Assembly: GCF_964204865.1 (NCBI RefSeq)
Contig: NC_135259.1
Coordinates: forward strand, 19,478,974 to 19,542,973
Source: Styela clava
Lineage: Eukaryota; Chordata; Ascidiacea; Stolidobranchia; Styelidae
Direction: 5' to 3'
DNA: 64,000 nucleotides
A program made the translations under genes and the position numbers. The notes under the pieces are model-generated. The model was given only the letters and a program-made list of their open reading frames with translations. It had not been told where the DNA came from and did not search any database. Positions 33,646 through 45,657 of the stretch are shown piece after piece; the stretch's first letter is position 1, and the number at the start of each line of letters is the position of its first letter.

Positions 33646-35154
33646 TTAAAATTTTCCACACGGGTTGGATCTGTCTTTGCAGCAATTAATGTGAAACCAA
33701 TGTGTTTTTTTGCATGTTTCACAACCAACCCATTGGTCCTCAATTTCTGGTGTACCATTTGGATCATTCCAGTTACCACAGGCTGAGCAAACATCCTCTC
33801 GTGTGTCGTTTGTATTATTTGCAGGCTTCCGAATATATTTTCGCTGATCAATCTGGCACAGGTTTCTTCCTGGAGCAATTTTTTATCCTCGCCTACGTTT
33901 GCTTGGACTTCCGCTCGTTTCATGTATAGTTTTCAAATAGTCTATGAGGCAAGATGTCGTTTGATCAATTTCTTGACTCTCGATGGATGTAGATTCTTGG
34001 GCTGGCAGTTTGGCCAACACAACGGAGGGGGGTTAAATGTATGAATTCCACAAACCCGAAAGCATGATTTTAAATTTTTCACCGCTGTCTCTTCTGATTT
34101 CACGAAAAGTTGATTCAATAAAAGCGGGAAATGATCTTTTGGAAATCCACGAATCCGTGTTTCTGTCCTCCAATCAGCTATTCTTGTTCTCCATTTGGTT
34201 TTCAAGGGAGCGAAAAATGAACAATCGAGGGGCTGAAGAAGGTGCGTACTATTTGGAGGTAAGCACGTGAAATATACATTGTTTTTGTCGGCCAACTCGA
34301 TGACATCTATTGTTAAGTGCGAGGATAAGTTGTCCCATACAAGCAATTTGTCACCGTCAAGTTCATTGCAGAATGGGATGAACACTTCTTTAAACTAGCG
34401 GATGAAAGTTCTTGTGTCGAACCATCCGCTCGGCGTTGCATCATAAACTGTCCCTTTGGGGCCATCTCTGGTCCAGTATTCATACACATTCATTGCTGAA
34501 TATACCACCATAGGAGGTAAGAGCTTTCCAGCAGCAGATTCACAGAACATTATTGATATAGAACTCTTTGAAAAGTCGCGGATCATCTCCACCCTATTAA
34601 TGCCGGTTGGTACAAAAGATCTTTTTCTGCCAGGATCATCACGAAGGTTGGTTTCATCGTAGTTAAATATATTAGTCGCGGGTAAACGCTTCGCTATTTC
34701 TTCAAGTTCGTTGAAATAATTTGCTACTTCTTAGGAGCCCACGGCGGCACGTGCTCTATCAATATTTGAAGCAACTCGTTTAGATAACCGTTGTCGCTTG
34801 CAAAAACTGGTTATCCACTTCCGACCAGGTTTGTTATTTGGGAATCTGGTAGAGCAAACTCCCTTTGTGTCCAGATATCTTTTGACGTTGTTGCTAATGT
34901 CCTCCGGCCCCATGAGAAAGCCTCAGCGCGCAACACTTTCGAGGCTCTTTGCAAATCGCTTTTCCCTCTTCATTTGTCAATCCAGTCGGACGACCGATAC
35001 TTTTAGCGTGAACCTTCCTCATTTTATCGATTAACGTTGATCTTTTTACGTCATGACGTTTAGCAGCTTGGAAATATGACATTCCTGCTTTGACATCATC
35101 CATAGCTTTTTGCAAGTTCTCGTTTTTGCAGGAGTTGTACATTCGCTTTGGCAT
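33646..35154 (-). pseudogene. pogo/Tigger-type transposase with C-terminal PHD-like finger, decayed
   Basis: On the reverse strand the pieces read in order. A psq-type helix-turn-helix (35154-34894; KAMDDVKAGMSYFQAAKRH) is followed by a CENP-B-like region (34913-34731). The DDE region carries NYDET, then VWDNLSSH, then QPLDCSFF, so all three catalytic acidic positions are still visible. After a basic stretch comes a PHD-like finger (CSACGNWND, GCETCKKTHWFHINCC). The frame is broken by shifts near 34894-34913 and near the G run at about 34025, and by stops at 34731-34733, 34395-34397 and 33893-33895. The family cuts and pastes DNA at TA sites. I did not find its terminal repeats. The conserved catalytic motifs suggest moderate age. 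Confidence 0.85.
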
Positions 35155-36199
35155 CGTGTTGATAATTCAGAAATACTGTATTCACAGGCAGATAGACAAA
35201 GCCAAATGACAAGAAACGGATAAAAACGGCAAAAAGAAACTTTGATACCTTTTTTTTTAATTTTGCGACCTTTTTTTTATTATTTGTATGTGGTCCAACC
35301 TCCTGCTGTGTACACCTGTGCAGAGTTCACCTCTGGAACATTCTACACTCAAGATATCTGGAACATTCTGCGCGTAAAATATCATCATCGGCCGATTGTA
35401 AACAGACATACTTTATAATTGTGATAGTATATTTATGCATAACTGGCTGTTCATCAGCCTTATTAAGTATCAACAACATCTGTATACGGTCGGAGAATGT
35501 ATGCAAAAATATAAATGCACAAATTTGATGTGCATTAAACGGACTCACTATGAATAAATGAAGTTTTTGTAGGATTTGTTGACTAGGATCAGGTAGGAGC
35601 TTTTATTTTATATTTCACTACACACTACTACACGTCACATAGTCTGGCGTTCAAATGTTGCAGCGAGTTACGCACGAGCTACGCAATGTGACGTCGGCCA
35701 TCAATGGAGTGAAATGGAATCTCGTTGTCTGCGTAAGCATCGTAACGTCGATATTTTGATGAAATTTTTAAATCAAAATATCCCTATCGTTCTATGATTC
35801 CAAGAATAGAAGAATATCAATTATAGCAGCCAGTGCAAACCCCTCTTACAAGACATTTTGTGTTTTGGCATGAATTGACAAACATCGGCATGAATTGACA
35901 AACCAACTTTGCGCAATAATTAAATTATGGAGCAGATCTATTTATTCTTGTTAAAATTAGTTGAAATATACAATTACAAATGACTTGGACCTTTTGAAAG
36001 ATATGACTGTATGAAAATTAAATGCACTTATTTCATATAAACGAAATGATTTCACAATCACTTTATTTCTCATCAGTAATCTGTATGTCCAGATCTTTTT
36101 TCTGTAGATCTTTCCTTCTGTAACATGAATTATCCTCTTTGTTTTTTACAAAACGTGCTTACAATTACTCTAAGTTGAGCAAGTTATTTTTCTCATCGT
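35155..36199. other. Intergenic between transposase remnant and ARP3
   Basis: I see no recognisable gene. The segment 35600-35760 is rich in ACG/CGT (TACGCAATGTGACGTCGGCC) and loosely recalls 33180-33340 on the other side of the transposase. It could be an end of that element, but the match was too weak to call. Confidence 0.4.
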
Positions 36200-36200
36200 A

Positions 36201-36447
36201 ACGGGTCTGATATGAGAGAGATTGCTGACGTTAGTAAGTTCATTATCGTCGGCGGCTCGGCGCAGATGTTATTTCGAGCCATCGTAGAAATACTTTAGCA
36301 AGCTATATGGTATGATTGTGATGTCATAGTGACGTAATTTTTGCATGACATAATCAGATGGGAGTTAGTAATAACATATGTAAAAATGGTTATGACAAGC
36401 CCATTAGAAGTACTTGTGATGCTTGATAACTACACCAGACCCCTTTC
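36201..36447. mobile_element. GGGTCT..AGACCC family fragment
   Basis: It runs from GGGTCTGATATGAGAGAGAT to ..CTACACCAGACCC, with TCGTCGGCGGCTCGGCGCAGATG inside, matching copies 1 and 2 with a missing left arm. No target duplication was found. It provides the spurious upstream extension of the ARP3 frame. Confidence 0.7.
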
Positions 36448-36535
36448 CTTAAGCAATCAAAATTGTTATTTTGTTTTTACTTACTATAGGCAGTTTGCTT
36501 CAATATTTTTGATTGTGATAGAAATATTTTTGACT

Positions 36536-37780
36536 ATGGCAAGCAAATTACCAGCATGTGTGGTGGACGTCGGTACAGGTTACACAAAGCTCGGCTTTGC
36601 TGGAAACACAGAGCCCCAATTTATCATGCCTTCATCTATCGCTGTGAAGGAAACCGCGAAAGTCGGCAATAAAGTTCATAAAGGGGTCGATGATCTTGAT
36701 TTCTATATTGGGGATGAAGCCCAAGATAAACCCAATTATGCCACCAAGTGGCCAGTTCGTCATGGAATCGTAGAAGATTGGGATTTAATGGAGCGTTTCA
36801 CGGAGCAAATTATCTTTAAGTATTTACGTGCAGAGCCTGAGGATCATTATTTCCTCATGACAGAACCTCCTCTGAACACCCCAGAAAATCGCGAATACTT
36901 GGCCGAAATCATGTTCGAATCCTTCAATGTTCCAGGCTTATACATCGCCGTACAAGCCGTGCTTGCTTTGGCAGCGTCTTGGACGTCGAGAGCTGTTGGG
37001 GAGCGTGTTCTTACTGGTACAGTCATTGACAGTGGAGATGGAGTGACCCATGTAATCCCTGTAGCTGAAGGCTACGTTATTGGCAGCTGCATCAAACATA
37101 TCCCCATCGCAGGTCGAGACATCACTTACTTCATCCAGCAATTACTCCGGGAACGTGAAACTGGCATCCCTCCAGAGCAGTCGATGGAAACAGCAAAAGC
37201 AATCAAGGAGAGATATTCATACATCTGTCCTGATATTGCAAAAGAGTTTGCGAAATATGACTCTGACCCAGCCAAGTGGGTGAAGCAATATGAATCAAAA
37301 AATGCAGTTACGAAGCAGTCATTTAAAGTTGATGTCGGTCATGAGCGCTTCTTGGGACCAGAAATCTTTTTCCACCCTGAATTCTCAAACCCCGATTTTA
37401 CAACTCCAATTTCTACTGTAGTGGATGATGTCATTCAGAATTGTCCTATTGATGTCAGAAGGCCGCTTTACAAAAATGTCGTGCTGTCTGGAGGATCAAC
37501 CATGTTCAAAGATTTTGGCCGTCGTTTGCAACGAGATTTAAAGCGCACCGTCGACGCAAGGCTGAAAATGTCTGAAGAATTAAGCGGAGGTAGAATCAAA
37601 CCAAAGCCAATGGAAGTACAAGTGGTCACACATAGCATGCAAAGATATGCTGTATGGTTTGGCGGATCTATGCTCGCATCAACGCCTGAATTTTATCAAG
37701 TGTGCCACACCAAAGCAGATTACGATGAGCACGGCCCAAGTATATGTCGCCATAATCCCGTATTTGGCACTATGTCATAA
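36536..37780 (+). CDS. ACTR3: Actin-related protein 3 (ARP3), 414 aa
   Basis: ARP3 is one of the two actin-like subunits of the Arp2/3 complex, which nucleates branched actin at the cell cortex. The protein matches the family end to end: [20 protein letters not shown] (nucleotide-binding loop 1), [40 protein letters not shown] (loop 2), [41 protein letters not shown] and [14 protein letters not shown], ending NPVFGTMS. Length is about that of animal ARP3 (about 418), with a small gap after AKVGNK. The true start is the ATG at 36536 ([11 protein letters not shown]). The frame is open further upstream to 36341, but that part reads through a transposon. The whole coding region is one exon. TTACTATAG just upstream could be an acceptor of a leader intron. 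Confidence 0.97.
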   Translation: MASKLPACVVDVGTGYTKLGFAGNTEPQFIMPSSIAVKETAKVGNKVHKGVDDLDFYIGDEAQDKPNYATKWPVRHGIVEDWDLMERFTEQIIFKYLRAEPEDHYFLMTEPPLNTPENREYLAEIMFESFNVPGLYIAVQAVLALAASWTSRAVGERVLTGTVIDSGDGVTHVIPVAEGYVIGSCIKHIPIAGRDITYFIQQLLRERETGIPPEQSMETAKAIKERYSYICPDIAKEFAKYDSDPAKWVKQYESKNAVTKQSFKVDVGHERFLGPEIFFHPEFSNPDFTTPISTVVDDVIQNCPIDVRRPLYKNVVLSGGSTMFKDFGRRLQRDLKRTVDARLKMSEELSGGRIKPKPMEVQVVTHSMQRYAVWFGGSMLASTPEFYQVCHTKADYDEHGPSICRHNPVFGTMS

Positions 37781-38220
37781 CTCAAAGAACTTTTGAAGTA
37801 TAAAGTTATTGTTTCAGTTGAAGCAAAGTTGAGAATGCTTGATTACATGATTGTAATACCTACTGTATTTGGACTTAATTCTATTCAAAAATAGGAAGAA
37901 AATTGATTCAAACCATGTACTTTGCTTATACTTATATCTTTTGTAATCTTATTCACAAATTGTTTCAAACTGAAATGATAAACTTGAACTTTTGAGTCGA
38001 GATATTCAAATAATCATGTTATATACTCAGAATGATTCCTAAGACTTGAATAATATATCGAACAGTTTGTAGGCCCGGTGCAGTTTTGTTAATCTTGGGC
38101 CAAATAATTTTCGGTCGTCTTACTTTGAGCCGAGCTATATATAATGGAATAATATCTAGAAATGTCTTCAGATTGAAATTCTCACTTATACAAGAAATTC
38201 CAGACATTTAGGCAATATAA

Positions 38221-38468
38221 TCTATGTTAAATCGCAAACCTATTCGAAGTTATGCGCACATATTACTGATATGATATTCTAGACTTGATAACTAGAAATT
38301 GGATAATTCTCCTTTTTCAGTTGAACTATATACATTTAAACAATTTAATATCTGTTAAATCTCAAAGGATTTGAAGTTACGCTCACATATTATGATATAC
38401 TAATTCTAAACTTGATAACCAGAAATTGGATATTAGTGCTTTTTCAGTTGAAATATTGTCTTTTAAAT
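38221..38468 (+). repeat. Tandem duplication downstream of ARP3 (about 125-base unit)
   Basis: Two units (about 38221-38350 and 38351-38468) share GTTAAATC(G/T)CAAA, GAAGTTA(T/C)GC(G/T)CACATATTA, CTTGATAAC(T/C)AGAAATTGGAT and CTTTTTCAGTTGAA. This may lie in the ARP3 3' untranslated region or beyond it. Confidence 0.75.
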
Positions 38469-39879
38469 AAAGTTATTTGGATTTCCATTGTTGCTTCATG
38501 ACATACTTGATTCGAATCTTTGTTCATGGATAGCTTATTAATTTAGAAAATGAATATCGTAATAATTTGTGTATTTTTTACATTATTTTATGTTCTATAG
38601 CTTTTTAGGTATTTCTCAATTTATCAAAGATCTGTTTTTGATTTGTATCAGTTATTTGGTGTACCAAATTAAATAATATAAAAGCTAAAACAGGATTTTC
38701 CACATTGGCGCCTCGAAAACTGGTCCCCCACCCAGTTTGGGAACTCTGGCTTACAATCTTGGATCAAATCTCTGTCCAAAATTGTATTAAATTGCTTTTG
38801 ATTTGTATCCAATATAGTCAACTTTATCATTTGCTGTTCAAGCTACTTTTGTCATATTCAATCTAGGCAAGTTTAGTAAAATACGAAGCTGCTTTTAATG
38901 TTCAATTCTGATGAATATCCAGCATTTTGAGTGGCCAACTGCCAGTAATTTATTTCAATCTGTTATTTGTGTATTCTCATCATTATTTCACATACGATTA
39001 ACATAGGGTTTACAGCACTTTGTGTACTTTTATCGGTGATTCTTATATTATCCAAGAATAATGTGTTCCGTTTTTAATTTTCTTGTAATTACCCTGTATT
39101 TTCTGCTGTAGATGTTTATTAATAACTGTTACAATTCCAATGAGATAACCATTTCACCCCTAGTGTGCCTTTCCCACCTTGAAGCAAGCATGCATCTTAC
39201 AGATGACTGAAAAAAAATTGAACCCATTTTGAACAAATTCCAGAGAGAACATAACTTTTGTGCAAATAGTTCTAGATTACCGAAATTTTTGGGTACAATC
39301 ATACGAAAACAGAAGTTTCAAATTTTTATCCATTTTCCTAGAAGTATTCGAGAAACTCGTAGGTTCTATTTTTCTTGGGTCACCCTGTCTATGGACTGCA
39401 TTTGGCAGATATATATATATATAATGATAGCTCAATTCATTTTTGTTTTGCTTTCACATAAGACAACATAATTTGGCATTTGGAAATGTTATGATAACAT
39501 TCACAATGATTATCATGATAACAGATTTGCTTTTTCAAAATGGAAAAGCACCACTGGTCGTTATCGGAACAGCTATTGTTGTATGTTATTGAATACATCA
39601 TTGTTATCTAAATGCACTATTCTGAAAAATTTGATAATGCTAAGATTTGAATATTTTGTGTGCCTGGATTTATAATTTCATTTCCCTGATATAAGAGATT
39701 GTTTTTCGAATGTGATAATTGGCCGATATAATTTCACATATATATTATTTCCGTATTATATTATTGTGTAACAATGCAGATTATGACGATTTTTCATGCT
39801 AATTGTTGTTTCTACTGCATTTATTAAATTAGGTTTTCACTAAATCTAGTTAATAAATAGCCTCCAATGCAGTCTTGTT
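38469..39879. other. Intergenic between ARP3 and the sosondowah gene
   Basis: AT-rich. A short hAT-like end fragment (CCCAGTTTGGGAACTCTGG, about 38731) and a mariner-like fragment (GGGTCACCCTGTCTATGGAC, about 39376) are visible. Two AG acceptor-like sites (ending about 39831 and 39859) precede the next start codon, so a leader intron is possible. Confidence 0.45.
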
Positions 39880-41541
39880 ATGGCTTCAGAATTATCTGTC
39901 GATGCCGTTCGTGACTTCATCGTGCTTAATGATGGGAAAGTCAAAAACACAACTCTCGTAGCTCATTTCAAAAAGTTTTTGAATGATCCTCAAAAAAAGT
40001 CAGATTCACGGCAGAGATTTAAGGACTGTGTGAATACAGTTGCTGTCGTGAAAACGGAAAATGGAGAGAAATATGTGCAATTGAAAAAAAAATATCGTAC
40101 AGCTGCACCGATAACTGCCTCATCCTCTACTTTACCTGCTCCCGAAGTAACCGATCAAAACAGCACACAAGCGTCGCCAAGCCATATTTCTTCATTTGAT
40201 GCACCTATTGTGCCGAAATCCGAACAACCTGTTTTACATGGAGGATATTCTGCCCCGATTACGTACCGTGACACGCAAGAATATAAAAATGAAGATAGTG
40301 AAGAATATCCCGTGTTAACATTTGGGCCACCGGATGGCGATCAAACACAACAAGTCGACCCACAAGTTTCAAGCCCAGAACATCGCAAAAATGAACCGGA
40401 CTCTTCAATTACAAGCAATGAGCCTCCCGGACCATCTATGGATTCGAGCGGGGTTTTTCGCGTTCCGCTACCACCTGGCGACCGTAAATCGAATTCCGAA
40501 ACCCCACGACGACCTTCACAACCCCACCTAGTACCGAATGGCGCAGTAGAGCAAGCTCGACTCAATTTTCAGAACAATTCTGGTGAGGATACTTCGTCAA
40601 TTATGCAGTCTGAGGCATCTCTTGATAGCAACAAAGAAAATGAATTCGACGATGACCGTCAGGGAGGTCAGTTTTCAATGGACCCATTAGAAAAGCAGTG
40701 GATGCTAATGGCAGCGAAAGGCGACATGGTAGAGCTCAGGAAACTTTTGAATAAGGATCCAAACTTAGCAGAAAAGAAAGACTTTGTGTTTGGGTACACT
40801 GCTTTACATTGGGCAGCGAAAAAGGGTAGCGTTGATCTGGTGCGAATGTTTGGAGACACGGGTATAGACGTTAATAGTATATCAAACGGTGGTTACACAG
40901 CCATGCATTTAGCCGCTATGCATGGGCATGAGAAAGTAGTTCAAGTCCTGGTGGAAGAATATGAGGCGGATGCACACATTCGTAATTACTCTGGGAAACA
41001 AGTTAAAGACTATTTACAATTCGGCGCAATATCTTTGTCAATTCAAAAATTATTATTTGGAAACGATGGTACTGGTTCTGTAAGAGATTTCGCAGCGGGT
41101 TTACGACCTCGACTTGATTCTGTCCGTAAATCAAAACGCCTCGGAAATGCTATAAGTGGAGGTGTTGGAGTTCTCGGTGCACTTGTACGAGGGAAGTCAA
41201 CTTCATCAGAAGATGTTACAAGTATTTCATCTGCAAGTCCGAGTATTGGTCGAAGAGGAAGTTTTAAATCGAAAGTGAAAAAGAAAAGTCGAAAATGGAG
41301 TAAAGAAGAGAGGCCAAGCATAAGTATAGTGTCCTCAAATTCAGCAAACTCAGACGAAATCGAAGCCGGGTTCGTCGTACCAAGAACAACTTCCTCAGCG
41401 CATGATGGAATGCGACGTGGACATTCTTCCTCCCCCAGTTTTCCAAGGCCTAACTCATCCCGAGACCCTGGTCATCGGCCCAGGGGCGAATCATCAGCAT
41501 CTAAGACTAAGAGATATGATCATGGAGACAGCGATCGCTAA
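39880..41541 (+). CDS. sowah: Sosondowah-family ankyrin-repeat protein, 553 aa
   Basis: The N-terminus (about 4-72; AVRDFIVLNDGKVKNTTLVA, RFKDCVNTVA, EKYVQLKKKYR) matches the winged-helix-like domain found at the start of SOWAH proteins. A Ser/Pro-rich acidic linker follows. Ankyrin repeats occupy about 270-375 (GYTALHWAAKKGSVDLVRMF at 305; GGYTAMHLAAMHGHEKVVQV at 337), followed by a KQVKDYLQFG segment. The tail (about 400-553) is Ser/Arg/Lys-rich with SKVKKKSRKW and no recognised domain. The whole frame is one exon; vertebrate SOWAH genes are also intronless as far as I recall. Biochemical function is poorly known; the domains suggest nucleic-acid or protein binding. Which SOWAH subtype it is cannot be decided by eye. 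Confidence 0.88.
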   Translation: MASELSVDAVRDFIVLNDGKVKNTTLVAHFKKFLNDPQKKSDSRQRFKDCVNTVAVVKTENGEKYVQLKKKYRTAAPITASSSTLPAPEVTDQNSTQASPSHISSFDAPIVPKSEQPVLHGGYSAPITYRDTQEYKNEDSEEYPVLTFGPPDGDQTQQVDPQVSSPEHRKNEPDSSITSNEPPGPSMDSSGVFRVPLPPGDRKSNSETPRRPSQPHLVPNGAVEQARLNFQNNSGEDTSSIMQSEASLDSNKENEFDDDRQGGQFSMDPLEKQWMLMAAKGDMVELRKLLNKDPNLAEKKDFVFGYTALHWAAKKGSVDLVRMFGDTGIDVNSISNGGYTAMHLAAMHGHEKVVQVLVEEYEADAHIRNYSGKQVKDYLQFGAISLSIQKLLFGNDGTGSVRDFAAGLRPRLDSVRKSKRLGNAISGGVGVLGALVRGKSTSSEDVTSISSASPSIGRRGSFKSKVKKKSRKWSKEERPSISIVSSNSANSDEIEAGFVVPRTTSSAHDGMRRGHSSSPSFPRPNSSRDPGHRPRGESSASKTKRYDHGDSDR

Positions 41542-41589
41542 CAAATAATTGCTGGGTATATTTGGTGGTTCTTTTATAAATATATTTAT

Positions 41590-41864
41590 CAATGGTTCTT
41601 AAGTTTTCATGATGTGTGGCCTACTTCCTGAGGCTCTCAACACTTATGGCCCCCTACTCCTCTACTCAGTTTTGCTTTTAACATGTTTTCATGAATTGCT
41701 TTATGCACCACGATTAATAATAAAAAGCCATAATTTGAAAACAAAAGAACAAATAAATTAAATAATTCACAGTCAATTTACTTTAAATCAATATAGGCAA
41801 TAAGCGTCTCAAACCACAGTATACTTCGTCAGGGCCTTTGCTTGTGACCCTCAGTGAACCACTG
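41590..41864. mobile_element. hAT-like MITE, eroded
   Basis: Ends are CAATGGTTCTTAAGTTTTCA and ..CTCAGTGAACCACTG, with GTGGCC/TATGGCCCCCTACTCC inside, as in 45004 and 52210. No clear target duplication was seen. Confidence 0.5.
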
Positions 41865-42279
41865 CATGAGGGAACGAGGTTCCTATTTTGGAAACTATGA
41901 TATATATTATTCATCATAGGCAGAACTTGTAATATCTATGCGAGAAAATTATTTCAATTTTTTACAATTTTCTTTTAGTTTCTAGTAACATGCATTATTG
42001 TGTTGGAGTTCTGAACATTCAGAACTGGCTACATTTTATCATTATTCACAAATATTCAATGGCTGTGACTGTGGTGTGTGTTTTTATTGGTTTTTCAATG
42101 AAAGTACATAAAGAGTAAAAAATTGACAAATAACCAGAAATCAACTATAGATATCAGAACTCATATTATCCATGCTCACCTGACCTTCATTTCTGAGCCA
42201 ATTTCTACCTTTTTGTGTCAATCGGTACGATCATTTTGTATGTATACTGCGGCATATGTTGCCAACACCTTATGTGGCG

Positions 42280-42414
42280 CTCCAGAAGTGTGTGTAGGGG
42301 GTGTATTCACTTGGCCAACACAGCCAGTCCCCGGACTCGTAATAAAACTAAAATTAGGAAAAATGGGAATTAAATCATGCCATAACCTGGAACACACACT
42401 ACGGGAGTACCGAT
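42280..42414 (-). mobile_element. Family-2 MITE, internally deleted
   Basis: It runs from GGCGCTCCAGAAGTGTGTGT to ..ACACACTACGGGAGTACC, keeping GGGGGTGTATTCACTTGGCC and GTCCCCGGACTCGTAATAAA. About 80 bases of the left interior are missing. Confidence 0.75.
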
Positions 42415-42642
42415 ACCCCTTTAATGTGTAATTTCAGCGTTAGGAGTAAATTAAGTCTATATCTATATTAAATTTATATTAATTCGTGATATCCATTAAT
42501 TCATAAGGATGGAAAATGTGATAGACTTCACGGCATAGTACCAGTTTGAGATAGATCTCACTCACATCATGGTAGTACCCAGGTTTTTCAAATTATTATT
42601 TTGAAAAGATTTCGTCAAATTACCGCTTCTAGTTTATTTCTG

Positions 42643-42859
42643 GGCGCTCCAGAAGTATATGTACCCATATGGAGGTAACTAATTCTGTTCACCTACTTTA
42701 CACTAAGTTGTGTGAAGGGATGGTAGCCTATGGGCAGGGGGTATATTCACTTGGCTAACACTGACAGTCCCCGAACTCATAATAGAACTGAAATAAGGAA
42801 AATCGGAATAAAATTATAGCCTAACTTCAACCTGGTATACACACTACTGGGTTACGTAC
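42643..42859 (-). mobile_element. Family-2 MITE with 8-of-9 target duplication
   Basis: Flanks TTATTTCTG (42634-42642) and CTATTTCTG (42860-42868). It starts GGCGCTCCAGAAGTATATGT and has the full family interior. Confidence 0.85.
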
Positions 42860-43226
42860 CTATTTCTGAGTACAATTTATGAATAAGGACATCGCTAATA
42901 AATATGGTGTAGGTACAACTGAAAAATTCGAAGTTTAAAAAACATTTTGTTTAATCTTAATTTTATTTTTTTTGATCACTTCAATCAATCCTTTTTCTAC
43001 AACATGAACTTTTTTTGGTGGTATATGATTCTTTTAAAGAGAAATTATTTGAAAATTTCGAAATTATTTTTTCTTGCTTTCATGGTTCATTGTTTATTAT
43101 ATTGCCCACAAAACTCACTCATATAATATAGTGATTATGGTATTACAATCAAACCCTTGTATAATTTCATATTACAAAATAATTTATACAGAACTGTCCG
43201 CAACATGCCTCAAACATTTTGACCAT

Positions 43227-43575
43227 AGGATAGGATTTACATATTTATCCCCAGAAGAGAAGAAAAGTAGCTAAGACGACTTAATCATATTGCGAACCAC
43301 GGCATCTCGTCCGGTTACCATTCCTTGCTGGGTATGGGATTAGTTAGTTATTTGTTTCGGTAGCATGGACTTGATGGTGGAGGAAGCCGTAACCGACCAG
43401 CGATTACGTGAACCACCCTACGGCGGCAAGGAGTCCAGCAATCCTCTCACACATAATTATCCCCACAGGATGGATTCGAACCTGCGCACCAACACAGGGT
43501 AATCAAGGTGCGATTGCGAGCGTATTCCTAACGCTTAGCATGATGCGTCACACCGCTGAGCCACCATGCATTATC
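43227..43575 (-). mobile_element. tRNA-derived SINE, nearly full length
   Basis: On the reverse strand a tRNA-like head (GGTTCGAATCC B box at about 43474, A-box region near 43550) is followed by the body (GCGAGAGGATTGCTGGACTCC-like, GGTTACGGCTTCC) and a tail ending GGATAAATATGTAAATCC. Pieces of the same SINE occur at 3895, 4440, 30962, 51005, 51440 and 55336. Confidence 0.75.
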
Positions 43576-44195
43576 ATACACAACCCCAAGATGAAAAAAA
43601 TAGATACGAGAATAGGATATATATAAAAGTCCACTCATTACCCAAGTTTTTCCACAGAATGCCTAATAATTTTTTGATCAAACCCTCCAAATGAGAGAGA
43701 ATTGGTAATTGAGATTTTGTTTTTCATGGAAGTATACAATAGTTTTACTTTTCCTCCGAACGAGGCTATTTACAAGTGTGAGATAGACGCATAATGTGAC
43801 CAAGCTAAAATTTTTACTGTTGGTTAATTCTACAAAGTTTCTTTCCTTATTTAAAAACTTTATTCTGTTGTATTCAGATAAGGCAGCAGTCATCAAATTA
43901 TTAAAATTTCATTATGCATTATTGCTTTTAGAATCTGCATGAGTGGCTATTTGCTTCCATAGTTGGAAAATTTTCGAATTTGAATTTCCCAACAATTATG
44001 CTTATTTCTGGTTTTGCAAAATTGTGCATATTTGACACATCATGTTTGAACATATAAAAAGAGATGTCCTATTTATTTGAGTAATGGATTGTGTCATTTT
44101 GTGGTCCCAATTAATTATCTTTAGTGGAGTTCTCAAAATTGCTTCCTAAGAAGCTTGTTTTAGGGTGGCCAATGGCCACATTGCAGTGATAAATA

Positions 44196-44401
44196 GGGTG
44201 TCCATAAAGTCTTGAATTTTTTTTTAATTGCAAAGGGAATTTAGCGATACCATATATTGTTTTGGCACTCACAGATGTATCAAATGAATTAAAAATACCT
44301 TAAGCAATTACTGATTAAAAAACAACAAACCTGGTTAAGATATATTGAAAACTGACTTCATAACAAAATTTCAATTATAAAATGACTTTATGGACGCCCT
44401 G
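44196..44401. mobile_element. mariner-like MITE
   Basis: Ends GGGTGTCCATAAAGTCTTGA and ..ACTTTATGGACGCCC(TG) are inverted, with TA next to both ends. The interior CTGGTTAAGATATAT(T/C)GA matches 47906-48110. It is non-coding. Confidence 0.8.
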
Positions 44402-44489
44402 TATTGCCTACTGTGGTTTGGTAATAAATATGGACCCTGTTTGATCATCAAATTCTGTGATTCATTTCAGACTTTGTTCAATTTTCAAT

Positions 44490-44676
44490 TTTTTTCGCCT
44501 ATTTTACATCAAGTTGTGTGAAGCTAAAGGGACTGAAACCTATGGACAGTGCCCACAAGGAATATATTCAATTAGCTAACACAGGCATTTCTCGAACTTG
44601 TAATAACACTGAAATAAGGAAAATCGGAATAAAATTATGGCCTAACCCTAACCTGGTACAGACACTACGAGAGTAA
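44490..44676 (-). mobile_element. Family-2 MITE, truncated
   Basis: It begins inside the family (CGCCTATTTTACATCAAGTT) and ends ..TGGTACAGACACTACGAGAGTAAC. The first about 35 bases are missing. Confidence 0.7.
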
Positions 44677-45003
44677 CTTTGTTTCAAGGCTAAACTGCGT
44701 ATGTGAGAATTTTTTACTTCGAATATGCCTGAGAGCAAGTGTTCGCAGACACCTATGAATGTGGCATTATCAGGGATTAACAAACTACCCTATATATCTT
44801 CATTGCAGCTGCACTCGATATTTTCATACCAGTTGGCTCGGCCTAATTCTTGCACATTTGTAATCATTCACCTAATTTTTCTTGCTCTCTTTTTTTATAA
44901 TTTTTTTAATGGTTTCACTTTATTTTTGTTCCTTTACCAATAATTTTTGCTTTGTTTAATTAATTGATTGGAGTATTTCGATATTATACAGAATCTTCTA
45001 GAC

Positions 45004-45288
45004 CAGTGGGTCTCAAACGTTTTCAAGCCGTGCCCCCCTTTTTTAGAATTTGTGAAGTTTCGCGTCCCACCTCAAAAATAACTAGCTAGCAATAAGCTAC
45101 AATTAACAGATTGGCAAAAGTATGTTTTATTCAAAAAACACATTGAAAATATGTGACTGGAACGTAAAAAGAAATGTAAATATCCAAAACAAGGCAGGCA
45201 AGATCAAATTTAACGAATATTTTCATTTTTAATAGGTTTCACGTCCCCTCAAAAAAATTGTTTACGGCCCCTTGTGGGGTGCGCTCAT
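45004..45288. mobile_element. hAT-like MITE (CAGTGGGTCTCAAACG family), right end eroded
   Basis: The start CAGTGGGTCTCAAACGTTTT is preceded by TTCTAGAC. The interior (TATGTTTTATTCAAAAAACACATTGAAA) matches 49803-50074, whose right end GTTTGAGAACGACTG is kept. Here the matching right end is missing. Confidence 0.65.
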
Positions 45289-45657
45289 GTATTTCTTAGT
45301 TGGGGTGACTCAAGACTATTCTTATTTATGACTTTTCCTTGGTTTATCTGTAATTGATCATCGCAGTCATAATACCTAATTAGCTTATGTCATCCTCGAT
45401 ATATGCCTATACATTTCAATATTTTTTTTTAATAATGTGAGTTGACCCTTTTTATGTGATATTGGTTTATAATTTTTGGTACTACTGAGATAAACAGGAA
45501 ATAATTTGTTTATTACTTATTAGTCGTGTTTCACACCTACACAGTTATCAAGCAGTCACAGAGCTACTATTTTTCGAAGCCCGAAAACTTTCCATTTGCA
45601 TTGCCTATCCAATCTTTCTAATTCGAAGCTAACACAGTCAGATCCAATGTTCTAGCC

